Shown here piece after piece: positions 17,647 to 27,223 of a DNA stretch of 64,000 nt (the first letter of the stretch is position 1; each line of letters begins with the position of its first letter). The DNA is from Magnetovibrio sp. (GTDB taxonomy: Bacteria; Pseudomonadota; Alphaproteobacteria; Rhodospirillales; Casp-alpha2), in assembly GCA_002690705.1 (NCBI GenBank), contig NZFO01000008.1, forward strand, positions 3,160 through 67,159, given 5' to 3'. The translations under genes were made by a program, and so were the position numbers. The notes beneath the pieces are model-generated. The model did no database searches, was not told where the DNA came from, and saw only the letters and a program-made list of their open reading frames with translations.

Positions 17647-18719
17647 CTTTTTTCGCCTATCTCACTTTTCGCCACCTTAGTCATAAATTAGAATATAATT
17701 ATTTTAATTGCCATACTTTTTTGAGCAATTTTGAACGCATTCGCCCCAATATTGTGACTGATTCGTTTTTATGAATACTAAGAAATCCATGCGGCCTCAA
17801 TGAGCATGGTTGATGCTCAAGCGCAGCTGGATGGTTAAAACGTGGAGCAGACCATTGAGTGAATAAGTTGCCACCGACGAGATAGATTTTTTACTGACTA
17901 AACCGATATCATAAAGACGATCGGGATGCGCGCTAGGTCAAGGCGTTTTGGTCTACAAGTCCTCGTGAAGGAGGTTTCTCCATTATCTCCAACAGAAATT
18001 CCCCAGCTTTGTTTTGTAGCTGTCAGCAGCGTTTATAGATTACTTCAAATTCTGTGCAAAAGTGAACATTCTATGCGCGATCGTGCAACTAAACGTTCTG
18101 TGGCAAGTCCAAAAATATTGTTCTCTCAACAGCTTTATCATCCAGCGAATGTAACCCGGCGTGCTTCAGCGCCGCTACTGACCTGACTTCGCGACGGAGT
18201 AAACCACACTGCCGCTTTAATTTTGTTGTATTGGGCAGCGTGGTTTAGAAGAGTTGATTCCCGGCCGTAATGAATTACCACCTTATTATTTGGCGTGCCT
18301 CGATAGCCCGTTGCGTGCATCAGGGGGAGAACAAATCGTGCTTATGAAAATGAGCATCAGCAATCAGCAGCTAATTCCCGGACCAGCCCCGTGACGAGCG
18401 ATTACGGAAAATACACTGAGAGAGGACCTGTTTTTTAATGACTTAAATCTACGCCGTGGGAAGCGATACACTATTCGTCGAACCGTTTTTTTATGGGTTA
18501 TTCCCCGGTTGTCGAGCGTTTTTGGACTAGCGCTCGCAATACAATCTGCTGTTTTTTTCTTACGGGTCAATCACAAAGATTGCCAGAGGTGAAAGCCTCG
18601 GCGATTGGTGGCGTATTTTTAAATATAGACCTTTTTTTCATTAACCCCATCTCGACAAAGCTTGGAGCAAGTTTCGAAGCTCTCATAAATTAGGCAGTAA
18701 AAATTAGGCAGTAGAACTG
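17647..18719. other. 1.07-kb region without a recognisable gene
   Basis: No frame here has family-like residues or a convincing start. Several homopolymers (T6-T7) and frame breaks suggest degraded coding sequence, but I cannot name an ancestor. At 18687-18713 a 13-base unit AAATTAGGCAGTA occurs twice with a period of 14. Confidence 0.4.
18687..18713. repeat. Two-copy tandem direct repeat, 13-base unit
   Basis: AAATTAGGCAGTA is present at 18687-18699 and 18701-18713. It lies just past the stop of the minus-strand acetyltransferase gene. It is probably a simple replication slippage product. Confidence 0.7.
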
Positions 18720-19160
18720 TTAACTTTTTCCCTGCACCGATAACTCTAAAGTGTACGGGTAGTCCAAAATATCTGACTCTACAAATCCAACTTTCGTAAA
18801 AAATCCAACTGCCTCCTTAAAAGCCTTTACAATGAGGCGGGAATGATTGGTCTCCAATGTTAAGAAAATAGCTTTGTTAACAAGGCTGCGCCCGACACCT
18901 TTGCCTGCAGCCTTGGGATCGATATAAAGACTATGCAGAAGAACCCCGGCTTCCATTTCTCGCAATGCTATCACGCCGATTATAGGAACTCCTATTATCC
19001 ATATCTCCATTAGCTCAAAGTCAGTCGTCTGCAGGTATAGCAAACCCTGCGTTAATCTCTTCATTCGGTCTGTTACTGGCCTTGTATAAATGCATGATTT
19101 GATGATTTTATTGATGGAATGCAAGTCGCTGAGAGTAGCTTTGATCGGTTCTACCTTCAT
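18720..19160 (-). CDS. GNAT-family N-acetyltransferase
   Basis: A 146-residue protein with the GNAT fold. The central strand LLHSLYIDPKAAGKGVGRSL (about 74-92) contains the acetyl-CoA pyrophosphate-binding Gly-rich loop (AAGKGVGRS). The C-terminal GFFTKVGFVESD is the usual family ending. The acceptor is unknown. It stands alone between two long gaps without recognised genes. Confidence 0.8.
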   Translation of the reverse strand: MKVEPIKATLSDLHSINKIIKSCIYTRPVTDRMKRLTQGLLYLQTTDFELMEIWIIGVPIIGVIALREMEAGVLLHSLYIDPKAAGKGVGRSLVNKAIFLTLETNHSRLIVKAFKEAVGFFTKVGFVESDILDYPYTLELSVQGKS

Positions 19161-20084
19161 TGGAGCTCACAAAATGGGCTAATTTCATAAGTATATTTGC
19201 AGAGCAAAGAGCCAGCTAACTACTTTACAAAAAAATAAGAGCAAAGCTAAATATCATCCTTGCTCTCAAATGCTATGGGCACATTAACACTTGCAGTAGA
19301 TCGCTCAAAGGCAAAAATTGTAGTCGGATAATAATTATTGCCAACACATGCTGATCAAAAACGCGCTTGGAACCAAGTGCAGTCTAGCTCGCGACGCGAG
19401 CACTCGAAGCTTTCCTCAATTCTTGGGAGATCCTTTTGGTAAAGAGCCCGCGGGTAAAACAGGAATTTACTCTTAATGGGGCTTCTGCCTAATATAGTTG
19501 GGATTGCTGGCGCTATGAAATTAGATGCTCAACAGCATCCTATTTGCTTAAATTTTAGTCATAGTAGTGATGTATTCTCTGATTTCAGTGATAGAGACAC
19601 CTCGCCCGTTAAAAGTCGAGCTTTTACTCTTGAGGGCAACCTGCACAACTCCAAATTGGCGATTTATCAACGCGTCAAATACCTGCCACGAAGCTATTTA
19701 ATTTCGCTACTCCGCGCCGGGTTTTTGAAGCTTGCTTGTCGAGAAACAAAACAATCAACTCCAATTTCACTTTTAAGGGCGCATCAATAGGGAGTTTATT
19801 CGTCGCGGACCTGCCCAGCATTGTTCCCCACTTAAAGACTTTAACTGGAGAACGTGGGGAGAAATTTACAGAACCTTGCAGCCGAGTATTTTAAAAACGT
19901 CTGTTTCATGAACGTTTGTGCACACCTCTGTTATGGGAATATAAAATGTAAACTTGGCTTACCACATCTTTTCAACTTTTCAAAACCACTAGGACACATC
20001 CGACGTTTAGATAACATGCCCTCGCACCTAAAGATCCAACCGAGCGAGGTGAGCGGTAACATCCTCTGAATGAGATGATCTTGC
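19161..20084. other. 0.92-kb region without a recognisable gene
   Basis: Plus-strand frames at 19476-19790 and 19854-20069 lack family features and ribosome-binding sites. Reverse-strand reading gives short protein-like fragments interrupted by stops, so old pseudogene material is possible. No RNA gene was recognised. Confidence 0.4.
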
Positions 20085-21221
20085 CTATCCGTGCAATATT
20101 GAGCCGTCCACTTCCTTTAAATTTTTTTTCCCACACAAACCTAGACTCAAATCGAGTTCTTTCTGAAGAATTCCTAACGTTTTACTAACCCCCTGCTTTC
20201 CGCTGGCACCAAGGCCGTAAACATAGGCTCGACCAATTAGAGTTCCTCGAGCTCCAACTGCTATTGCTCGGAGTATGTCTTGACCGGAGCGAATGCCACC
20301 ATCAATCCATACCTCACATTTTTCACCAATTGCATCTAAGATTTGGGGTAAGGCTCGAATTGACGATATCGTGCCGTCCAGCTGACGACCCCCGTGGTTT
20401 GATACAACTATAGCATCCGCGCCTACGCGTACAGCTTCAATGGCATCATCTTTATCCATTATTCCTTTTATGATCAGCTTTTTATCCCACAAATTACGCA
20501 GCGACGCCAAGTCTTCCCATCTCAGACTCGGGTCAAATTGACTGCTCGTCCAATCAGCTAAAGATGACATGTCGTCCACACCCTTAACATGGCCCACAAT
20601 GTTCCCGAACTGTCTTCGTTTAGTCTTCAACATGTTCCAGCACCAAGAGGGCTTTGTAAGCATATTAAAAATATTATTAATCGTTGGTTTAGGCGGCGCG
20701 CTTAAGCCATTTTTTAGATCTTTATGCCTCTGCGCTAATAATTGAAGATCAAGGGTTATCATTAACGCAGAACATTGCGCAATTTTTGCCCGCCCAATTA
20801 ACCTTCGAATGAAATCTTTATCTCGCATTACATAAAGCTGAAACCAAAAAGGTTTTGTAGTATGCGATGCAACATCCTCGATTGAGCAAATCGACATAGT
20901 CGAGAGCGTGAAAGGAATACCAAATTCTTCCGCAGCTTGAGCCGCTAATATTTCCCCGTTCGCATGTTGCATGCCAGCAAGACCAATCGGTGCAAGGGCA
21001 ACCGGCATTGGCAGATTATGCCCTAACATATCCATCCTCGTGCTACGGTTACTTACATCAGCACCTACTCTTTGACGAAGTTTTAACCGTCTAAAGTCTT
21101 CCTCGTTTGATCGATATGTAGCCTCGGTCCAAGAACCAGCATCCACATAATCATAAAACATACGTGGCACACGGCCCTCGGCTAATCTCTGCTGGTCTTC
21201 AATACAGGTTATCACCGTCAT
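20085..21221 (-). CDS. FMN-dependent alpha-hydroxy-acid oxidase/dehydrogenase
   Basis: A 378-residue TIM-barrel flavoprotein of the L-lactate/glycolate/mandelate oxidising family. It converts L-2-hydroxy acids to 2-oxo acids. The N-terminal PRMFYDYVDAGSWTEATY, the ALAPIGLAGM flavin segment, SNHGGRQLD with catalytic His276, and IDGGIRSGQDILRAIAVGA near the C-terminus are diagnostic. Lactate dehydrogenase (LldD-like) is the commonest role, but family members accept varied substrates. It has no adjacent lactate permease or regulator. Confidence 0.85.
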   Translation of the reverse strand: MTVITCIEDQQRLAEGRVPRMFYDYVDAGSWTEATYRSNEEDFRRLKLRQRVGADVSNRSTRMDMLGHNLPMPVALAPIGLAGMQHANGEILAAQAAEEFGIPFTLSTMSICSIEDVASHTTKPFWFQLYVMRDKDFIRRLIGRAKIAQCSALMITLDLQLLAQRHKDLKNGLSAPPKPTINNIFNMLTKPSWCWNMLKTKRRQFGNIVGHVKGVDDMSSLADWTSSQFDPSLRWEDLASLRNLWDKKLIIKGIMDKDDAIEAVRVGADAIVVSNHGGRQLDGTISSIRALPQILDAIGEKCEVWIDGGIRSGQDILRAIAVGARGTLIGRAYVYGLGASGKQGVSKTLGILQKELDLSLGLCGKKNLKEVDGSILHG

Positions 21222-21491
21222 TGTTGAACCTCGTCATAAAGCTCCAAATTACTCTTATCATGCAAGAGTATCATTCTTCCAATAAGGCCCACATTTCATA
21301 AGGTTAGGTTTTTGGAATCTTGCAATATACGCCTCATGTCTCTTGAATTCGCTATGAAACGCACACAGCCAGCGTTTCTGACCTTTTCATTATTAGATCG
21401 TATAAAATTTCAGGCAAACATAATTTACTATGCTACTTTTTTGGTAAAGCCATGAAGAAGACATTTTCGTTCTCCATTTTTTTAATGACTA

Positions 21492-22331
21492 TCAGCGGCG
21501 GCGACGCATCATGCCCTCTTGGGTTAATGTAGCGATTAACCTGCCATCATCAGAGAAAACATTACCAAAATTTAGACCTCTTCCTCCAACCGCCGATGGC
21601 GCCCACTGATCAAATAATAACCATTGATCTGCGCGAAAATCTCTGTGAAACCACATGGCGTGATCGAGACTAGCAGAAACAACGCCGTCTGAGTACCAAG
21701 TTTGACCATGTGGGGCCAGAGCCGTCTCTGCAATTGTGACGTCAGACGCATAAGCTAACACGCTTTCATGTTCAGTGAATTTTATGGGTAATGGCTGAAG
21801 TGTTCGCACCCAATACCGACGTACAGGCTCACGAGGCTCATGTGTTGGGGGGGTGGGCGGATCAATTGGTCTGATTTCGAGTGACTTCTCTTCCAGAAAT
21901 CTCCTGTGGGTAGCTTCTGGCAGAAGGTGAACTATACTCTCACGTCTTTCTTTTTCAGTTGGTAAATCATCGGCTGCGGGGACATCCGGCATTTGCGCCT
22001 GATGGTCGAAATGATTCTCCTTGACCATAAATGATATAGCCATTTGATAAATTAGCTGCCCATGCTGGCGAGCAACTACATTGCGGGTGGTGAAGCTCTC
22101 TCCATCCCGCAAAAACTCCACATCATATATGATGGGTACTGAAGGGTCTCCTGAGCGAACAAAATACGCATGGAGAGAGTGTGGGCTGCGGCCCTGCACA
22201 GTGCGGCTGGCCGCTACGAGAGCTTGGCCGATAATCTGACCACCAAAAACACGTGATCGCCCTGTTTTCGGCCCATGCCCCCGAAATAAATTCGTCTCCA
22301 ACATTTCCAGATCAAGAATATCTATTATCAT
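21492..22331 (-). CDS. tesB: Acyl-CoA thioesterase II
   Basis: Double-hotdog thioesterase of 279 residues that hydrolyses acyl-CoA to free acid and CoA. Diagnostic segments are FRGHGPKTGRSRVFGGQIIGQ, SLHAYFVRSGD near the N-terminus, and SLDHAMWFHRDFRADQWLLF in the second hotdog. The ATG at 22331 gives the usual family N-terminus; a GTG eight codons upstream is possible. It is monocistronic as far as can be seen. Confidence 0.87.
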   Translation of the reverse strand: MIIDILDLEMLETNLFRGHGPKTGRSRVFGGQIIGQALVAASRTVQGRSPHSLHAYFVRSGDPSVPIIYDVEFLRDGESFTTRNVVARQHGQLIYQMAISFMVKENHFDHQAQMPDVPAADDLPTEKERRESIVHLLPEATHRRFLEEKSLEIRPIDPPTPPTHEPREPVRRYWVRTLQPLPIKFTEHESVLAYASDVTIAETALAPHGQTWYSDGVVSASLDHAMWFHRDFRADQWLLFDQWAPSAVGGRGLNFGNVFSDDGRLIATLTQEGMMRRRR

Positions 22332-22806
22332 TTTTAACACACCACTGATAAACACCCATGAGGTTATCTAAGAGTACCAGACGAAAACCTTCTCAGAACT
22401 TAGAAAATGACCTTAAGCACTCATACAACCCCATCATATTTAATGTCTGGATTTCCCTCTTAATATTATAGATATATCACAATTGCTTATCTCGGAATTG
22501 CTGTGTGCCTCGTTTCTGCTGTATTTTCTCAGGAATATCGCAGTTTATGTTCCATACTACGGCGCAGGTATACCTTGGTACGACTGATAACTGATTTGCA
22601 TGCTACGCAATTGGTGCACTATTTTCAAATACTGGTCGGGGCTTCGCCGCAAAAACCAATTCCTAAAACATAGAGCGCGATTACGAGCCTTACGCTGTAT
22701 AAAATAGATGACATAATCCAACACAAGCAAGTTTATAGCAGCTTTGCCAAAAAGGTAGATCATTCGAGTTACATAGATTGTTGACGGCTGGCAAGTGATG
22801 CCTGCC
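22332..22806. other. Intergenic region
   Basis: No recognised gene. A 68-codon minus-strand frame at 22557-22763 has a hydrophobic start and basic middle, but no ribosome-binding site or family match, so I leave it out. Confidence 0.35.
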
Positions 22807-23115
22807 CTAGATACTTTTTACCGATTTTAAAATTTCAACAGTGTTGCCAAATGGGTCCTCAACATAAACACTGGATGTGCCATCTCTATGTCCTGTCAGC
22901 GGGCCATACTTCTCGGCTTCATCGCACTCAAACGCTATGTGGGGTGGGTGTTGGCTTGGAATCACAAAAGCAATGCGTGTCCCGTTAACCTCCATTAACG
23001 CCCATGTATCGTCTTGGTAAAGCGTGACTGCTTGTAATTTAGACGAATACCAATCAATGGCTACCGTTAGGTCGTCCACGCACAAGGCAATGTGATGTAG
23101 GGTTAGTTGACTCAT
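22807..23115 (-). CDS. VOC-superfamily (glyoxalase/bleomycin-resistance-like) protein
   Basis: A 102-residue single vicinal-oxygen-chelate domain. It begins LHHIALCVDDL with the first metal-type His, has AFVIPSQHPPHIAFEC in the middle, and ends VEDPFGNTVEIL with the usual Glu. Members include lyases, dioxygenases and binding proteins; no substrate can be chosen. The ATG at 23115 is preferred over a TTG two codons earlier. Confidence 0.78.
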   Translation of the reverse strand: MSQLTLHHIALCVDDLTVAIDWYSSKLQAVTLYQDDTWALMEVNGTRIAFVIPSQHPPHIAFECDEAEKYGPLTGHRDGTSSVYVEDPFGNTVEILKSVKSI

Positions 23116-23235
23116 TTGCAATTACTACGCACCAAATGTTTGGTAGGATCACTGCAGAACGCCTGAGATTTCTGTTTTTTACGCTCAGCTCTCTATTCAC
23201 CCGACTTTAGCTATTTTTTTTAATATTTTTGTCAA

Positions 23236-23637
23236 TTACCGGCCACAAACTGACCTTAAGATAGTGTTAACCGATGAGTTGGGAAATGGGTACCTCCATT
23301 TTTCTGGAGACGTGATTGAAGTAGCCTCCCCTCCTCCCATCGGCTCTTTATACGGGGAAAAAGCCAAGTCTTTATAGCGAAAAGCAGCACAATCACCTTG
23401 AGAATAAGTTTTGTCAGAACAAAAACCATACTTGTCTGTTACTGGAGAGTTACTCAATATCCAATAATAAACATATCCCTCTCGTTGTGTGATGCTCTCA
23501 AAATCTACATACAGACTCTTCCCGTCCACACTGTTGACCACCTCTGTCCAGTCAGCCAAACATTTAGAGGCGGACATTGCAGTAAATACAAGTATCGATA
23601 TGATCACGAAGTTTTTAATAAAAATAAAAAGAAGCAC
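23236..23637 (-). CDS. Secreted small protein, surface-adhesin-E-like
   Basis: A 133-residue protein with an N-terminal signal peptide (about residues 1-28, cleavage after CLA). The mature part reads as one small beta-rich domain with spaced cysteines: VDFESI, YVYYWILSN, SYSQGDC-type, FRYKDL and a final SVCGR. This pattern resembles the adhesin-E-like family of small secreted proteins common in proteobacteria; the function of most is unknown. The start is GTG at 23637. It lies divergent to the 144-residue gene at 23739. Confidence 0.6.
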   Translation of the reverse strand: MLLFIFIKNFVIISILVFTAMSASKCLADWTEVVNSVDGKSLYVDFESITQREGYVYYWILSNSPVTDKYGFCSDKTYSQGDCAAFRYKDLAFSPYKEPMGGGEATSITSPEKWRYPFPNSSVNTILRSVCGR

Positions 23638-23738
23638 GGCGATTTAATACGCAGCTGTTCAAAATCAGTTTTGATAAATATTGCAAAGTTACGGTTTAAG
23701 AATTTTAATTTAGTATATACTTAAGTGTTTATATTGGG

Positions 23739-24173
23739 ATGCGTAGTGTGAAAACTTATTTTATATCACCGCTTAAGAAACAATCTATGTTTGCTCGCCG
23801 CCAGTGGACAAAAGGCGGGGCTTTGATTTTTGAATATTGTCGCTGGGTCGACGGCATGATTTCAATATCTGTCCCCTCAACCGATCCTACTTTTGACCCT
23901 TATCTCATTATCAAAAATGCAAATAATGACTGGAGGAAATACGCATACGAGATTATTGAGGGATTCGATGGAAGCATAGAATGGGATTACGGTGATCATT
24001 TCAAGCGCGATGAGTGGCTAGATCTCGCAACAAAGATGGAAAGCGACATCAGGGAAGAATTAGACAAATTGGGGTGGAGTGAGGGACCAGAGGAATTATT
24101 TATCGAAGGTGAAATTGAGCTTGAAACCGATGAAACTCGGAAAGTACGGAACAATTATAATCTCGAGTGGTAA
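23739..24173 (+). CDS. Hypothetical protein, 144 aa
   Basis: A soluble, acidic protein with many aromatic residues (for example DWRKYAYEII, SIEWDYGDHF and a long acidic C-terminus). No signal peptide, membrane span or catalytic motif was seen. Its coding-like composition and divergent placement next to the secreted protein make it credible. I do not recognise the family. Confidence 0.55.
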   Translation: MRSVKTYFISPLKKQSMFARRQWTKGGALIFEYCRWVDGMISISVPSTDPTFDPYLIIKNANNDWRKYAYEIIEGFDGSIEWDYGDHFKRDEWLDLATKMESDIREELDKLGWSEGPEELFIEGEIELETDETRKVRNNYNLEW

Positions 24174-24489
24174 TCGTTTTTAAATGCCAAGACGATAGAA
24201 AAGTTATGACGGAGTGGAGACTAGGTTTTATGATTAAAGCTACTTGTTCAATAAATAAAAGCTCATCAATATTGGCGGAAATGCTTTTAAAGAGACTTAA
24301 AGGAGAATCTTTTTTTTAATGAGTCCGCACATGTGGGAAAGTCTTATTATCATTTTAAAAGCAGAGCTCGACCCGAGGCTTCAGAAAACCCCTAGTTGCG
24401 TTGCGTTTTTCTTTCAAAATAAAGCGGACGTTAGTCTGTAGATTTTGTCATAACTGCGATTCAAGAAGAGAGGCATCTTAGCTCTTAGC
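24174..24489. other. Intergenic region
   Basis: No gene is recognised in this gap, which lies at the 3' ends of two convergent genes. No clear terminator hairpin was found. Confidence 0.35.
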
Positions 24490-25599
24490 TCAACTTTGAT
24501 TTGACAAAATTCCAACCCCATTCGGGATATACTTCATCCCTAAGTGGCGAGCTTGGTTACGCTCGAACTCCTTACATGTGTCATTATGATTATGACCACG
24601 GATACCACCTCGAACCACTCCAGGCTGGGTTGATCGGAAAAAATCACACCAACTATCCGGAAGCTTTACCGAAAATGGTGGGGCTAACCAAAGCCGATAA
24701 AGCAAGCGTTTCTTATCCTTTTCCTGATAGTCTTCGAATTCAGTGCGCGAATGCAAAACAATATGATTATTAATAAACTGTAAATCTCCCGGCTCTAGCC
24801 ACATTGAGAACATTGCGCCCGGGCGACGCAGAATATCGTCGAGTAGATCTATGCATTCAATTTGAGCTTCGCTCAATCGCGGCACACCATCCAGCTGCTG
24901 CGCCGTGTTGATACGATTTCGATTCCACTTCGCAAATAATCGACCATCTTCAACGTCAAATAGAGGTTGAGCATAGAAAGCACCCTCGTCAGGGGCCTGC
25001 TCTTGGTTACGGCTAAAGTGAAAATCTGAGAGTGCTACCTCAGCCAAATCTGGTCGTTCCTCTAACAAGGTTTGCCATGCTAAAATACTGCTGGACACCA
25101 TACTCATACCCCCCGCCTTCGCTGCATTAAAGCAAGCCAGCGCGACGAGATCACATCCATCGGCGTGAAAGTCCAAATTAGAATTAGTGTTGTAACCCCG
25201 ACCCCCTGCATGACGGTATATACCTCCTGCAGCCTGCACTTCAGAAATATATTGTGTCATTCTCCCTTGTGGGCGCGGAACACCCAGATGCAGGCCAATA
25301 ACCCATGTTAAAATCCGATACTCTATCTCATTTAATTCTGAAGAAGGCAGACCTTTGACCAAAGTTACACCTCGCCCGAAATAGGCCTGCTTAGCGGCTG
25401 ATATAATAGTGTGGAAACCCGAGCCCAAGTCAAAATCGTCAGGAGCATACTCAAAGAAAGACCGGTCTGGCGAGTAATTCTCTCTGATGACGTCAACCAT
25501 GTGACGCGCTTGGGAGTCGCTTAAGTAATAAATCCACCCTGTATCGGTTTGCATGTTTTCCACCGTCCAAGCGGCGCTGGTATCAAAATCTATTAGCAT
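24490..25599 (-). CDS. TauD/TfdA-family Fe(II)/2-oxoglutarate dioxygenase
   Basis: A 369-residue dioxygenase that should couple oxidation of a small substrate to 2-oxoglutarate decarboxylation. The iron facial triad is His145/Asp147 (LDFHADG) and the distal His in NNHIVLHSRTEF (probably His283). The 2-oxoglutarate-binding Arg is in RLLYRLWLAPP. It is longer than taurine dioxygenase and belongs to the broader TauD/GBBH-like group, which includes enzymes acting on quaternary amines and hydroxylating fatty or amino acids. The substrate is not clear. It is divergent from the PEP-mutase-like gene. Confidence 0.83.
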   Translation of the reverse strand: MLIDFDTSAAWTVENMQTDTGWIYYLSDSQARHMVDVIRENYSPDRSFFEYAPDDFDLGSGFHTIISAAKQAYFGRGVTLVKGLPSSELNEIEYRILTWVIGLHLGVPRPQGRMTQYISEVQAAGGIYRHAGGRGYNTNSNLDFHADGCDLVALACFNAAKAGGMSMVSSSILAWQTLLEERPDLAEVALSDFHFSRNQEQAPDEGAFYAQPLFDVEDGRLFAKWNRNRINTAQQLDGVPRLSEAQIECIDLLDDILRRPGAMFSMWLEPGDLQFINNHIVLHSRTEFEDYQEKDKKRLLYRLWLAPPFSVKLPDSWCDFFRSTQPGVVRGGIRGHNHNDTCKEFERNQARHLGMKYIPNGVGILSNQS

Positions 25600-25705
25600 C
25601 TCTAATCAAATTCTCCCGTGTTTTCACAAACCTATTTACACATTATTTTTTGCACGCTCTTAGTATCGCAATTTGATCTTTGGCAGACTAATTGAGTCAG
25701 CTTTT

Positions 25706-25734
25706 TTGAGCAGGCAACCAATAGATGCTATGAT
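25706..25734 (+). promoter_or_regulatory. Putative sigma-70 promoter for the PEP-mutase-like gene
   Basis: TTGAGC (25706-25711) and TATGAT (25729-25734) have a 17-base spacer. Transcription would start near 25742, leaving about a 75-base leader before the ATG at 25816. The same TTGAGC -35 hexamer occurs upstream of proX. Confidence 0.45.
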
Positions 25735-25815
25735 TTTGCTACTGATGTTACAACTGAGTGATTTACAGTGTCTAAATACCCAACGTCATGATAATGAACT
25801 TCAAGAGGGCACCCT

Positions 25816-26676
25816 ATGAGCAATCCACGTAATCTAAGAGAGTTGTTGACCCGTGACGGTATAATTCGTGCCCCGGGCGTTTATGATGGAATCACAGCTC
25901 GTCTCGTCGAGCAATCTGGCTTTGATGCAACATACATGACGGGGGCCGGTACATCCATGTCGTTAGGATACCCAGATTATGGTCTTTTAACCCAATCGGA
26001 AATGGTAGCAAATGCCGCTATCATTACTCGAACCATCAGTATCCCTGTAATTGCAGATGCTGATACCGGCTATGGGAATGAGCTAAACGTCACTCGTACG
26101 GTTAATGAGTTTGAACGTGCTGGAGTGGCGGCAATTCATATTGAGGACCAAGTAAACCCCAAGCGTTGTGGTCACCTTGCAGGGAAAGAGTTAGTTCCAA
26201 TTGACGAATATATTTCCAAAATACGAGCTGCCGTGGCTGCGCGCCAAGACCCAGATTTCATAATTATTGCCAGAACAGATGCAAACACGGTAACCGGCTT
26301 TGAGGACTCGATTCTGCGAGCAAACGCGGCATTAAAGGCAGGCGCCGACATCGCCTTTATTGAATCGCCTAAAACAATGGAGGAAATTATCGCCGTGCCA
26401 AAAAAGATAAAGGGTCCATGTTTATTAAATATAGTCGTCGGCGGCCTCACTCCCTCAATTAAACTCATTGACGCACAAAATCTCGGGTACCAGATAGTTA
26501 TTCTACCATCAGTTCTCACAGCCACTGTTTTCTCTGCGTGTGACAAGGCGCTGGCAGAGCTGAGAGATACGGATCAATTGCCAAGTATACAGGGTTCAAC
26601 ATCCGTCGCAGACCGATTTAAAAGATTTCACGGCGATTACTGGAGCGAAATACGCACAAAATTTACCGATCCCTAA
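25816..26676 (+). CDS. Isocitrate lyase/PEP mutase-family lyase
   Basis: A 286-residue alpha/beta-barrel enzyme of the isocitrate lyase/PEP mutase superfamily. It has Asp81/Asp83 in IADADTGYGN for metal binding and the catalytic-loop signature KRCGH (116-120) with its active Cys. These residues fit C-C lyases such as 2-methylisocitrate lyase, oxaloacetate decarboxylase or dimethylmalate lyase; true PEP mutases have a different loop. No other methylcitrate gene is nearby. GAGGG lies a few bases before the start. Confidence 0.83.
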   Translation: MSNPRNLRELLTRDGIIRAPGVYDGITARLVEQSGFDATYMTGAGTSMSLGYPDYGLLTQSEMVANAAIITRTISIPVIADADTGYGNELNVTRTVNEFERAGVAAIHIEDQVNPKRCGHLAGKELVPIDEYISKIRAAVAARQDPDFIIIARTDANTVTGFEDSILRANAALKAGADIAFIESPKTMEEIIAVPKKIKGPCLLNIVVGGLTPSIKLIDAQNLGYQIVILPSVLTATVFSACDKALAELRDTDQLPSIQGSTSVADRFKRFHGDYWSEIRTKFTDP

Positions 26677-27175
26677 GACGAGTAAAATAGCAAGCTCTCG
26701 TCACACTCGAGTTCTAGGATAGCACAAAACTTATTCGTTAAAGAAGAAGCTGCAATTCCAAGGAGTACAGCGCTATGAATAAAAACAGCAAGTCGCTCAG
26801 AAATAAAACCATATGTAATAATAGCCGACTGGTGTTTACTACTCTATATCCGATAATGTCGAGGAGCGAAGCTATTATTAAATACAGTTCCACCAGAGGT
26901 CTAAAGACAACAGTAAATTGATTTTGAATGAGTCCAAAACATAAAATTGTCTCGTGCTTATAAAAAAGGGTCGCTAAAGTGGGAAGTGTCATAGATATGA
27001 TTGGGTAAGAAGTAATTACAACCGGCTAACTGTACCCGCATTGACGTGTTCTTTGGGAATGAGTGTTTTAGTATTAACGACAAAGTAAAAAAGTGTCTTA
27101 CAACTCTAAATATTAAATACGGTGTAGCGGGAAACTCTTGATCCTCGTAAATGTTTATATACCACGTGTCCATTA
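26677..27175. other. Intergenic region
   Basis: Two overlapping minus-strand frames cover it, one highly hydrophobic, but neither has a good start signal or family features. Treated as non-coding. Confidence 0.4.
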
Positions 27176-27205
27176 TTGATATCTTATCATATCTTACAGT
27201 ATTAA
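27176..27205 (+). promoter_or_regulatory. Putative promoter of motAB
   Basis: TTGATA (27176-27181) and TATTAA (27200-27205) are separated by 18 bases, placing a transcription start near 27212, just before the ATG at 27224. The -35 matches at 5 of 6 positions and the -10 at 4 of 6. Confidence 0.4.
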
Positions 27206-27223
27206 TTTCATAAAGAGCATAAA

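Noticed and set aside
22557-22763. 68-codon minus-strand frame
   Set aside because: No ribosome-binding site or family resemblance; too short to support alone.
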